Source: Undaria pinnatifida
Taxonomy: Eukaryota > Sar > Phaeophyceae > Laminariales > Alariaceae
Assembly (NCBI GenBank): GCA_012845835.1
Contig: JABAKD010000028.1
Location: forward strand, 8,187,632 to 8,251,631
Length of the DNA: 64,000 nt
Direction of reading: 5' to 3'
Under the pieces are notes generated by a model, which had not been told where the DNA came from, did no database searches, and was given only the letters and a program-made list of their open reading frames with translations. The translations under genes were made by a program, and so were the position numbers. Position 1 is the stretch's first letter. Each line of letters begins with the position of its first letter. Shown here piece by piece: positions 20,345 through 33,300 of this stretch.

Positions 20345-20815
20345 CACAACCAAACGAAAAAAAGACAACCAACCAACCACCAACAAACCAAACAAAAGCT
20401 AACCACTCGAGCCAACCAAAAGCGATACGCAACCGCAGCACCTTTGGGTGTGCTACAAATATAGTCAGAATTGACACACGACACAGGGGTGGAAGTGTGG
20501 CGAGCTAAAACTTTAACTTTACCCATCCGCCGGCGATTGAAGAACATAAAAAAACACCAACCAACTAACCAACTAAGCAACCAACCGATCAACGATATAA
20601 CCGACCAACCAACTAACCGATCGAACATATGATCGACCAACCAACCAACCGATCAACCATATAACCGACCAACCAATCAACCAATCAACCATATAGTCGA
20701 CCAACCAACCGATCATCCATATAGCCGACCAATCAACCAACCAACCGATCAATACATCAACCGACTGATTAACCAATAAACCAATCAACCGATCAAATCA
20801 ACAAATCGACCAGCT
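20345..20815. repeat. (AACC)n and 25-30 bp CAACCGATCAACCATATAACC tandem array
   Basis: CAACCAACC units expanding into longer units with ACCATATAACCGACCAACCA. It lies just downstream of the FYVE stop and is GGTT-rich on the transcribed sense (minus) strand. A degraded repeat F (20430-20545, minus) is embedded. Confidence 0.9.
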
Positions 20816-21052
20816 GTCCCACAGAAGCTCGCGGACGAACGAGTTTTCCGAGGGGAGAAACAAGACAAGAAAACACAAAAAAAGCGACACCCCTCCACCC
20901 GTGCCACCAAAAAACGCCAACGACACAAGACAGCCTTACGGAGCCCGTGGTTGCTTCTCTTTCTTCCACAACCTCCTTGCACACAGACTGCCTCACAGTA
21001 CCCGTGATTGTTTCTCTTCCTCCCCCCCCTTCCCCCCTGCCGATTCATTCGA

Positions 21053-21245
21053 AGCTGCCATCCATATGCAAGAAAGCACGCTCAAGATGGAAGTCCGCCT
21101 CACGAGTGGTTCTTAGTAGGATACAGCCCACCCTTCAGGCGACTCGCCGAACACCTCACGGCGGTTCGCGCTTGGTGCACGCGATGACTGCGAGCGTCTA
21201 TGGTCATACGACTACGGCTATGCATGAAGTGAGTACATCCCCCTG
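21053..21245 (+). repeat. Family B retroposon, truncated
   Basis: CTGCCATCCATATGCAAGAA to CTATGCATGAAGTGAGTACA with a short C-rich end. It misses the CCTGGTCGGTGAAAACCCGA block through an internal deletion. Confidence 0.85.
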
Positions 21246-21383
21246 CCTTGCCCTGCCTTGCCCAGCCCAGTTGCTCGACTCGACCGGATAATGTTCCACC
21301 AACAACTAGCTTGCAGAGCCAAAAAAAGAAAATAAAGAGGGGTAAGCTCATTCACGCCGTCCCCTCCGCTCAAACCAATCAAA

Positions 21384-24300
21384 TCAAAGGAAAAAATACT
21401 GGTCAAGCTCATGCCCTTCCACTGACCCCCCCTCCCCTCCTCCTCCCCCCTCGACCCCCCCAGGCCCCGCACTCGCCCCCTCCCCATGCCCCTGCCCTTC
21501 GCCGAGACCCTCCACGGCTTCCGCGGTGGCGGCTGCAGCAGCAGCAGCGGAAGCTATGGCGATGCGGCCCCGGCCACCCCTTGCAGCGGCGGCAATGCGT
21601 TCTTCGCGGCTACTGCAGATGCTGGGGATTACGGCTCCGCAAGCGTCGCGGGCTAGGTCGGCTATGGCTTGGGCTAGGAACGCCGTTAGGGCGATGAAGA
21701 GCGAGCCGGTCGCGCTGACAAGGTGCTCCGCCGTGACGTCGGGGTGGGTCGCCTGCAGAAAAAAAAAAAGTGCAGGGGCGGAGAAACGGTTACGGACGCG
21801 TGCTACGATGGAGGTTCTACCACTGTTTTCTCTGAGATTTCCTCAATTTGGGAACTCACGACCTCTATATACCAAAAACTGATCTGGAGAAAAAGAAAAC
21901 TGCTACATAGTCTTAAGTATATACCGGGATGCAAAAAAACAAACAGGATCTAGGTACACGGCGAGAAATCATGCAAAATAAAAAAATGACCTGTTTCCTA
22001 AGACTTTGGGTTGAGAGCACCCGTCATTCAGGAAACATTTCAGACGAAAACCGCTACTTCTATCGTAGCACGCGTCTCTTTTTACTGGCATACATGCTAT
22101 ACATCAGGATATGTAACAGGGGAGAGCAGGTCGCCCCGGTGGTCTAGCGGTTAACCTCAAACACTGCTAAGGTTGGAGTCAGGGGTCCAAACCCCTCAAC
22201 GGAGATTTTGCATTTTCCAGAGACACCCACAGCCGAGAGCGCTTTATAGCGTGGGTAAAAGCGTAATTCGGTGCGAGTGCACAAGGGCGAGGGAAGAAAG
22301 CGCTGAAGTCTCCTTGCGATAAAATGAAGGCGTGTACCGTAGAGGGGAGGGGGGAAAAGAGCCTGCTTAGTGGCCCCGGATCTGATTTCCGTTCAGGAGG
22401 GAGGTACAAGGAGAAAGAAAAAAGTGCGAAGATCAACAGATGGGATGGGCAGAATAAAAAAAATAAAAAAGGAGGGGGGGGGTGGGGGGTGGGTTGGGGG
22501 GCGGCGTGCTCATTTTATGCACGCCGTTGTCGCATGAATGACCGTAGGCTCTCGCATCCCTGCCGGGACGGAGCACGTCGGGTTTTCAACGACCAGACAC
22601 ACATCGCGTGCACCAAGCGCGAAGCGTCGTGCGGTGTTCGGCCATTCGTATGAAGAGTGAGCTTCATTCGACTGAGAACCATCTGTGAGGCCGACTTCTG
22701 CACTTAGTGCGTGCTTCTCCATATGGATGACAGCTTCGAAATCATTTGTTTGTTTTTTGGTGTGAGGCAGCTTCCACAAAAGGCAGCAGTGGGGGGGGGG
22801 GGCGGGGGGTTGTTAAGGCTCGACACAGTAACGAACGCGGGTTAAAAGCAGCAGCAGCAGCAACGGCAACAACAGCAGCAGCAGAAGAAACAGCAATATT
22901 AACATGTTCAATCTTGCATCCCTACACTCTACAGCCTTCCTTCGACACGCATTTTGTTACGTCGCTTCCAGAGGCAGCAGCAGGAGCAACACCAACAACA
23001 CCACAATCACCAACACCAACACCAACAACACCAACACCAACAATAACCACCACAACAACAACGACGACAACAACACAACAACAGCAACATCCACAGCAAC
23101 AACAACACCAACACCAACACCAACACCAAAACCAACATCAACACCACCAACAACACCGTACGCCCCAACACCCTACATCGTACGACACGCATTGATTTTT
23201 TAGGCTGTCGCTTTTCACCGCACCTGGTAGCGACGAATGACCGCCAGCAGCGTCAAGAACGCGGCAGCCACGACACGCCTTCCAGGTCTCCAGCGCCTCC
23301 CAGCACCATTCGCGTGGTTGTGATAATGGTAGCTACCGTTCCCGCTTCGCCCCCCTCCCGACCTCTTAGACCGCCCTCCCCCGCCACGAGAGCGGTCGCG
23401 GCTCTCGAAGAGCTTGCGCAGGAGGGCCCGCGCTCCGGCCCAAGCCTTGTCCAGCCCGGTGCGAGTGACGCACACCATAAGCGGCCCTGGCGGTGTGCAG
23501 GAGTGTAATGGTTTGGCCGGGGAGTGTCGTAAGAGAGGGCAGGAGGGCGGGAGGCATTTGGGAGTGGAGTGGGTGGGGTGGGGAGGGGATGAGGGGAGGG
23601 GTGGGAGACGTCAATTCTGACGAGTCCTTTCACCGCTGCGGAAATTATCCTATTCTAAATCCAAGTGGTTTGACCCCCAAAACGTAGCTGCAGTTCTAAA
23701 CAGGCGTAAGCTTTGGTTATCTCGTCCATGGCAAACATCACATATACATGTACATCGCGCGATGTGTAGCCTTACAAACCAGGGACGTCTTTATTCTTGT
23801 GAAACGTACATACCACGCGGTTTGCTCACCGCGAGGAAACACTCACATTCTCCCTCCTGTCAATGAGAGACAGCCAGAACCAAAGACCCCCCCCCCTGCT
23901 CCGTCTCGAAAGGGATGCGTGGTCAATGGTCATAGTAAGGCAAGCAACAAAAGAGTACGCCATCCCCCCACCCCCTCTCCGTCCTTGTCACACGCAACAA
24001 TGACAAGCCTGCTCACCCCCCCCCGCCCAGCAAAAACATGCCTGCTCTTCCCTCCCCTCCCCTCCCCGGCTTCCCCCTTCCCCCCTCGCCCACCTGACAG
24101 ACGCCGGGGATCCAAGCGATGTATCCCCGCCCCACGGATGAAGTCGCGGACGAAAGCGCTGCCTTGTTCTACCGCCTGCTGGGGACTCTTCGCCCTCCCC
24201 GCCTCCCTCTCTGGCGAGCGCCGCTTACCACTGAACTCCCATTTTCCCTTCGAGGCGGAAGCACTACCGCTGCAGCCACCACCACAACCCCCCCCGCTCC

Positions 24301-27300
24301 CGCCGCTGCCGCTGCCGCTGCTGCTGGTTGCGGAGACGGGCGTCTTGGATCCGGCACCATTTGAGAAACCGCTAGGTCCTCCGCGGGGGGTGTATCTTGT
24401 CGATCTTGAGGAGGGGGTGCCGCCATTGCCGCCACCACCGTGCTCGCTCAAGCTCTGCATGGAAAAAACAAGAACAAAAAAAATGATAAATTCGTCTAGT
24501 CTAGACCATTAACAGGAGATAAGTAGGAAATATAAACCTAGCGTAGTGTTTGCGGTAGAGTCTTGTGTCTGCTGGTAAATGAGAAAAAAAGGCGAAACGA
24601 ACTAAACTATGTACCAGGTATACTATAAAGTCTAAATACCCTTGCGCTTGTTGGTAAATAGAGAAAGTGAGAGCCAGTTTGAGGGAAAATCTTGTGTTTG
24701 TTCGTGAAGAAACAAAAGCGAGAGGACATATGAGAACTGCACCGCATTCCTCCTACCCAAAAACAAAATGACGTGAATCGCAAGTTTGCCCGAACGCCGA
24801 CCACTCTTTGCTTACGCCATACGACAACGCGTCCAACACGATACCAACACCAATCCCTCCGAACCCAACACCGAAAACAACTCCAACACCACCAACACCA
24901 GCACCAACACCAATATCCCAATCTCATCACCAGCCCAACACCAATCCAATATGGGCGCCAAAACCGCCTCCAAAACTCAAACGCCAACTCAACAAAGCCA
25001 AAACCAATCCAACAGCAACACCGCGTCTAACACCAACACCGCTCCCACTCGTCACCAACACCAAACCAACGCCAACACCGCTCCAAATCTCAGCACGCTT
25101 CCAAAACCCAGCACCAATCAAATCCCAACACCAACGCACCAATCTATACGTAACACCAACATCACAGGACTGTGAATACAGTTGAGTTCAATTGACACAC
25201 ACGTGTAAAAATACGTGGACGTGGGGTGAGTTTAAGCTATGTATTTCCCCATCCACCGGAGGATTAAAAACAACAACAACAACAGCAACAGCAACAACAA
25301 CAACAACAACAACAACAACAAATCCAGTACCAGCACACCAACCCAACACCAACGCCGCCTCCAACTCAACACCACCCCGAACACCAACACCAACACCAAC
25401 GCCAACGCCAACGTCAACACCAACAGTCGAAACCCACCTGAGTCGACCACAAGTGGCGCCTGTCGGTGGTCGAGCTCGATCTCCCCTCCACCACACCACC
25501 TGCCCGGCGCGCCTTCTTGCCACGCTTGCGACCTTTCACGGGTGCGACTGACCAAGAGCTCGGGCCGCCCTGGCGCATGCATGCATGCATGCGTGAGGTG
25601 GGTGAGTAAGTGGGTGGGTAGGTGGGTGGGTGGGCGAGTGGGTGGGTGGACAATACGCTTTTACTTAGTAATTAGAGTTCGGCCATTGTTAGCTCCTGCA
25701 GGGCTGCGAGCTGGCTGAACTCGATGGCTACCTGTAGTTGCCACAGCGGTGTCGAAGTAAGCCAACTAACTGACTTGCGGACTTAGTCCATGAACAAAAA
25801 CACACACACACAAATATCGAGCCACAAAAGCGCTACGCGGTAGTTATTATTTACCAAAAAGTCAGACACAAACAGACACCAACGCTCCACTTTCTTTTTT
25901 CCGCACCCAAAACCATTCATCGCAGACAAAGCGATAAACTCGTCTGGGCTGGCCGGTGTGAGGTGCCGAGTGACTTGAGCGGTGGGATATTGAATAAAAA
26001 TATTGTAACGACGTCAGCTGTGAGTTCGATGACATAGGGTCGATACTCGTCTTTGCAAGCTGCGTACTATTACACCGATCGCCCGTCTTTAGTAAGTTTT
26101 TATAAATCAAAACCTAACATAAGATGACATTGTAATATGTTACCTATCATGTATAACCAATTGACATGCCAAAAATTATCTGAACATTTTCATGTATATT
26201 TGTTTTCTTCCGTCAACAACCCCCGCCCCCCCCCCCCCCCTTTTTCAGCTTGCGACATCCCCGGGATTTCAAGCGAACAAGATCCAGATTGGGAAAAGCT
26301 TGCAAGGACGGCCGTCCCTAACGACCTGAAAAAAAAAAAAAAAAATCGTACAAAAAAAAGTAACATTTTTTTTTTGCGAATCGTGATATATTTGTGAGGA
26401 ATCCGGACATTTTTTTGCATCGTTCTGACATCCCCCCCCCGAAAAAAAACAATGATGTCAGGACTTCTGCCAAAAAAAAAAGTGATTTTGTTTTTCGAAA
26501 ACGTGACACTTCAGAATACCAAACAAGGTCAGGAACGGTGTGATATTTTGTCAGGATTCGCGTCTTTTTTGCGTTCGTTATTAATAGGAACGGCCCTGAT
26601 ACCTACCAGGTATCACCTAGATACTACTGTGTAGTGTAGTGGGGACTTGAGAGTCGGCTAATTCACAGCCCTTCGGAACTACACATACTACGTTTCGGGG
26701 ACAAGCTATCACTACTAGCTAATCACTTTTTGGAATTAGATACGCATCTCATTTTGCAATAGAAGGAGGCGGAACCGCTGTTTTGGGGAGACATATCAAC
26801 CGTTGGCCAGAACGGGTGTAGCTTATTTTAGTGGAAGTTGACCACAGAGGCTGACGAACGCTCGTGCAGATAGCTGGTTTGGTAACTCACTGGCAGAAGC
26901 CATTGTTACTGTATCTAAGGGGAGTCGCCGACCTATGCAGTATTCTTAATTAGGACACACATCCAGCAATACGCGCGATCGGAGTATCAACACAGCTTGC
27001 GAACATGAGTTTCGACGAAATCTTCGATCTCGAAGCTGGAGGGTGCTTTTATTGTTGAAATACTGGTACAGCAGCAGTGCTGCGTGCACTAATCGGCACC
27101 GACACGGGTCGTGCTGGACATTTATGGGTAAAAGTTGCAACTTAATGTGAGAAACACACACATACACAAATAGCAAATAGCAAATAGCAGTACGTGCGTG
27201 CCTACTCGGCACGCTGCAGCCCTCCACTATAAAAATAGTAAACCCAACCCCGATCCATGGTCGATCGGTATATACTGGTATGAGCTATCGTATGACAAGC

Positions 27301-30300
27301 AGAAAAAATCGGCCAACAAAAAAAATGTAGGATAAAACGATGCACAAAATGACAAGTAAGATAATTCAATTTTTTACATAATTTATCCTATATGATTTCT
27401 TAACGGTCTTGCACATATTCTTCAGCATAACTTGGTACAAAATCGTTTTCTTTTGTTTTTTAATCCTCCGGCGGATAGGGAAAAATAAAGCTTAAACTCA
27501 CCATACTTCCACGTATTTTCATACACGTCGTGTGTCGATTTAACTCAATTGCATTCGCAATCCAGCGCTAGCTGGCGTGTCCTTCGGTTCCCGCTATGGC
27601 GATAGCGTGAGCTGTCCCTATCGGCGATCCCCGTCAAAAAATCGCACAGCAGTACGACCAGGTATCACACCACACATGCATGTAACACAAGGTATTATAC
27701 TCGTACGACAGCATACGAGTTTACACAGATTGAATTTAGCAGTATGAGCTTGAACATACAGAAACTGAAATTTCACCAAGTGTTCCCATCAGCCGGCATA
27801 GCTCAGTGGTAGTAGCGGCACCTTCGTAAGGTGTAGGTCGAGAGTTCAATCCTCTCTGTCGGCTAACCTTTTTTTTTCCAATTTTTCCATTTTTTTTTTT
27901 CACTTTTTTTTTTTTTTTCATCCTCCGGCGGATGGGGAAAAACAAAGCTTTACGTAGCTCACCACACTTCCACGTATTTTCATACGTGTCGTGTGTCGAT
28001 TTAACTCAGTTGCTTTCGCAGCCCAACGCCAGCTGGCGCACCCTTTTTTTTACTTTTTTTTTTTGCTCTTCGTCAGGAACGCCGCTGCTACTGCAGTTTT
28101 ATATACAATCCATCCTGCAACACCCCAACTACAACAACATAAGCACCTCTACGATGAACACGAATGCCGTTTTTTTTTTTAATAATACAGGTTGGTTCAA
28201 GCAAAACCCGAAATTTATTTCTGGGCGAATGTCCACGCCGTTTGCTGGATTCAAACCGTGACATTTTGCATACGTCTTCTATGTGCCCTTGCGATAGCCT
28301 CACCCCTGTCGTTTTTTTTTTTGCCTGCTTTTTCGTTAGTCAAGATTTTTTCGAAGATTTGGACCACCTTAAACCATTTACTTTCGGCGATACAATAAAT
28401 AAAAAAACAAAACCCGGAGGTCAGGCCTCGGGACGTGTGCAAAATTTCAGGGTCTATCTCTCAAAAGCGGCGTGGACATCATGATTTTTGTACGCAAAAA
28501 TGAGTAAGATATACCTCATTTCCTTCAAACGACTTGGGTTTAGTGTAGGATCCAGTTTTTCGCTAGGTTCAGCTTAATGTTGATTGAACATAGGCAGGTC
28601 AGACCTTCGATTTTTTGCACGAAAATTTCTGCAGACATACATGCCTTGGAGTACCCCCAACCGGTTCGTGCAAAATGCCAAATGCGGCACAATTTTTTTT
28701 TCGCCCCCGCTTGGAAAAAGCCCGAATGTTATTGAAAACATTGAAGGCCCGTCATTGATCGATATGAGTTTCGCTCCTAGATACAGCCCGAGGTCGGTAA
28801 ATAATAAAATGGCCATGTGACCCTCTTCCACTGGTCATGGGGGTCAGTATGATATGTTGAGGTATTAGTGGGGTATTAGTCCGTTTGACCACTTGCACAA
28901 GGTTGACCAATAGCTTACCCAAACTAAGCCTTACAACACTCTCCCCCCCTGAAACGGCGGGATAGCAGGTCGGCCGGATATACGGCGGACCTGTCAATAT
29001 CCAAGCCGTTTCATTCCCTGGGGATACCAGAGGGAGAGTATTTTTCAAGTTCGACATGGGGAAAATCTGAAAAGTTTATTATTGTGGATGGTGGGGATCG
29101 AACCCACGACCCAAAAACCCATGCCCTGCCGACGACGCCAATTGTTAAGGTATTAGTGGGGTATTAGTTCGTTTGACCGCTTGCAAAAGGTTAACCAATA
29201 GCTTACCCAAACTAAGCCTTACAACAGATACCAAATATTCACCCTTTGACCAGATATTGCGAGCGGCAATGGTGGGGGGACAGAATTTCGGGCTTTTAAC
29301 GTGAACCAGCCTGTACCCAAAATTACTTACCAGGTATTATACAAAAAATATTCTAAGGACGTCAGCCGTGAGTTTGACGAATTCCAGGCCAATACTCATC
29401 TTTGCAAGCTGCGTTGTTGGTACTTGTAATATACTATATGGGCGAGTGTGTATTGGGAGGCGTCCTATTTTTTGTCCACAATAATGGTAAGTGTTGGTAT
29501 TTATACTTTAGGTGGGGAATATTGAGCTAGATCAAACATCACATCTATTTTATAAATTTACCAGGTATTATTGTAGTTTTCACTATACCGATCTATTATA
29601 TGTATGGTAGGCGGTTTATTTTGTTTTTTCTCCCCCCTTTATTGACACCCATATTACAGTATACTTCGTATTAATATAAGCACCTCTACCATGCGTACGC
29701 GTGCCTTCTCGTTTTAAACAGCACCAGGTACTAGCTAGTAGTTTTTCCTATCGGATTTTCGCAATGCTCACAAGTTCTACCCCTATGATGCGAAAACAAG
29801 CACTTCTGTTATGAATGCGGGCGCCGTTCTTCCCGGTACAACATAGTTTTTTCCCATCGGATTTTTGTGTCAAAACTGCCCCTGCTGTGCCTGCGTGTCG
29901 TCGTATCTCTAAACTGGGGCGGCATAAATGCAAAAAAGAAGGGTCAACTGCTGAGAGCGCTATTAATAGCAGCGTGGGTAGGCACAATTCGACGCGGGTC
30001 GACGAGGGAAGAAAAAGTTGAATTCTTCTCGCGATAAAAACGAAAGCACGTACTGTAGTGGGGAGGGGGGAGGAGGGCCCGCTTTGTGACCCCGGATCTG
30101 AGGTACTACTGGGAGGGAGCGCGAGAGTAGTGCGAGGAAAATAAACGGGATGAAGAAAAAAAAATGGGCTTCATGGCGCAACAGCCCCACCGTGAGGGTG
30201 GCAAATCGACAGGCTTGTCCATGCCCACTTTCGAGGACGGCATCGTCGCTAAAGTTGGAAAATGTGGTTCCAGGCGGAATATTTTGGGGTTTCTTGATCT

Positions 30301-33300
30301 GTACTGGTAGCCAGGTACGACGTATATTTTTTATTACTGGTAGAAGAGCAGCCGGTACGTACACGTACCAAGTTCCCTTCGTTTACCGAACGTTTTTGAA
30401 AGATTGTTCGGTAGCTCATAGTTCTGCAGCAACAGCATAGAATGTGCCCAGGTATTCTTGCGCTGGACTTTCCAGGCACAATAACAACACCGTAGATGTT
30501 GCAGTACATAGCAAGGCCAGCGCCTACTATACATACAAAGTACGTGTCTGCGTGGGCTTCGAAAGAGAAAAAAGAGGTCTTGAGCGGTTTCAACTATCGG
30601 CACAAGCGAGATCAGGCGGGTGGTTTTGTACACATTTCGCTGTTTTCGAAGTCGCCCTTCTCAGGCCGGCCCTGGCAGTTGTGGCGCTAATTCCATGTTT
30701 GGATGCAGATTTTGCAGAAAAACCTCAAACCACAAGTACGGTACCAGATAAAGTATACCAGGTATGCGTGCCAGAAATCTTACGATTTTTGACGTGTTCC
30801 GCACATTTTTTTTTTTCAGGATATCCAAAACACTCGATGACGCCGCGCTCGCGGCATTGCCATAGCCTGGGTTAATAGGGTTGGTTGGACGACTTCTCTT
30901 TCTAACAAAAAATACACACAAACATTTATGGATTTTTGGTACTTTATCTGGTCTATTCTGTGTGCCGCGACTGGCGAAGCGATTTCCAATTTGGCCAAGC
31001 CGAAATGGCATCACTACCTGTGTGCCTGGTATATCCCGTGTTCCCTCAAATGGTTCGGAAGGCGTTACTGCCAGTCTAACAATAAGGGAAACCTCTCACC
31101 CCTTGTAATCAGAAGACATCAGGGCGAGGCAAGAGCCAGAAATAGTACCAAAGGAAACATACTAACAGGCAATGCGCGTAGTAAGTAAAAACACATACTG
31201 CGATATCGGGTCTGTTCAAAATTCTCTCAAAATGTATTTTTGTTGCGTTCGTCACAGGTCTCGAATTTTGCTACCGGTATAATGCAAGCTTCCCCTGCGG
31301 GTTGTGGTTGTGACTCGAAATGCCCGGTGCTTCGCAACTTGAAAAGTGTGGGGGGGAATTGAAAATAAATAAATAAAACTTTCACATCGCGCAAGAAGAA
31401 CCGTCAAGTAACCTTGACCAGCCCAAAACGTTAAATTAGTCCGTGCCACAAACACGGAGTTCTTAACAATGGCGTCGTTGGCAGGTCGGTAACATTCTGG
31501 TTGGCGCACCCCCCCCCTGCCTTGTTCTTGTGGCTATCCCGAGACAGGTGGGGCGTACCGGTTGTGCGTACGGGCCATGATCAACATATGCGTAACGTGT
31601 ACCAGATACCTGGTAACTCAAACGGATATAAGGATAGAGCGGCTGACACCGCAACACCGCATGAAGCGATCCCAATCCACATGAATGTCACTGGGCCATG
31701 GAACGGTTGGTCGAAGACAAGCTACACCAGGAACTGAACAAACCGTAAGACACATCCCGCCCCACACATTAACTTGAGCCATTATCCAAACCAAGCGGTC
31801 CTTAAGCGGTGCAACGTACTGTGACCCTCCGCTCCCCAACTTTCTCCCCGCTCCCACCCTCGGCCATCGTCAAAAACTCGAAAAAAAAAAAAAAAACATC
31901 TCAGGAATACGCATATCTTACCTCCACCTCTCCGTCTTCCTCGTCGCCCAGGACCACCACCACCCCCGTCGAGGCCCCGTCACCTCCCACACTCTCCTTC
32001 CCCTTAGCCGCGACTGCTGCTGCTGCTGCTGCTGTTTTCACCGTTCCGCCCGCTTCCGGCACTCCGACCCCTGCCTCGCCCCCCGAGGCCCCAATAGCAG
32101 TTCGTCCCAGCGCACCACTGCCTGGAGTGGGAGTACCGTTGCCGGCGGAAACGCTACTGCGTGTCGCGCAACCGCGGGACACGCTACCGCGCAAAACGAT
32201 ACCATTAGCGCCGCTGCCACCTTCGCCCCCACCTCCCTCATCGCCACGCTTACTCCCACCACCAACAGCTCCGCCACCGGGCGCCCTAAAGGACGCCGCT
32301 ACAGAATCGTCCGAAGCCGGAGATCCGGCGAAGAGCGATCTAACCGTAGCGTCCGAGATGCTGCTGCCGTCGTTGCTGTTGCGACGGCCGTGGGTTTTCG
32401 AGGATGACGAATTGCGCGAGGTAGTGGTGGTGGTGGCCGTGGCGGAAGAAGAGAAAGGCGGGGTAGCGGCCGAAACCGGCGCGGACGTGATGGAGATAGT
32501 AGTAGCTGACTGGGCCGGAATGCACCCCCCTCCCCCGGAGGAAGAGGGGGGAAGCAGGCTCGGGGTGACGAGTGGGGTGAAGGCAGGGGTGGCGGCGGGG
32601 GTGGCCGCGGGGGACGGGCTGACGGCGTACATGCCGTTATCGTCGAGAACCACGGGGCCTTCCACGATGCAGATGTCGCACACCCGCTGTAGGCCCTTTT
32701 GACCTTGTTGGGGGAAAAAAAATCGACAGCGTTGGTGATTGGGGGCCGCCTGGGGGGGTATGGCGGGGCCGGGGTAGACAGAGAGCGCCAGCGGCTAATA
32801 ACCCTTCGCTATGCAACATATTTCCGACTCCTGATTCCACGCAGTGTAGTTCGTTCGGAGAGGGTGATGACATGAAAGCGCAAGCGACTAGGCACCCTTT
32901 GGTTAATAATTTAGCACAGGATTGTCTCCGGAAGCGTTTTCGGATGATGCGATTGTATAGAGCACGCTTTGCGTCAAGGTCCCATCAAAATACAGCCCCA
33001 GACAGTCTGTACAGCAGTGACATCGATACACTTAACGAAAAATAAAACTGCCGGTGGCATCGATTGTAGCGTTTAGCTCTACGTTGCTGCTCTCGCTGCT
33101 TGCAGCCAACAGACAAACACGCCCTCAACTACTTCAGGATTCCTGCGATCGCGTACCTGAGTAGTGCGCCTGATTTCATCGGTTTCTCCTCCCCCCCCCC
33201 CCCCTGTCTCTTATTACTATGTATTCTGTCTCTTCCCCCCGCTCCCCCTCTCATACTCTTTCTCTGTCAGTCTTGCTACCCCTCCCGCCCCACCTCGCTC

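Larger units (their letters stand above)
10511..21383. other. Intergenic region between convergent RFC3 and FYVE genes
   Basis: No supported protein gene. It holds nested MITEs, a TRIM, retroposon copies and tandem repeats listed separately. 10511-10985, 13090-13600, 13690-14330 and 17000-17760 show nothing I recognise beyond short ORFs without domain similarity. Confidence 0.7.

Noticed and set aside
22130-22205. Functional tRNA-Ser(GCT)
   Set aside because: A and B boxes are good but the acceptor stem does not pair, and the segment runs into a SINE body found elsewhere.
31809-32702. 297-residue plus-strand ORF
   Set aside because: Antisense of FYVE exon 4, which continues the zinc finger (RVCDIC) at exactly the right spacing.
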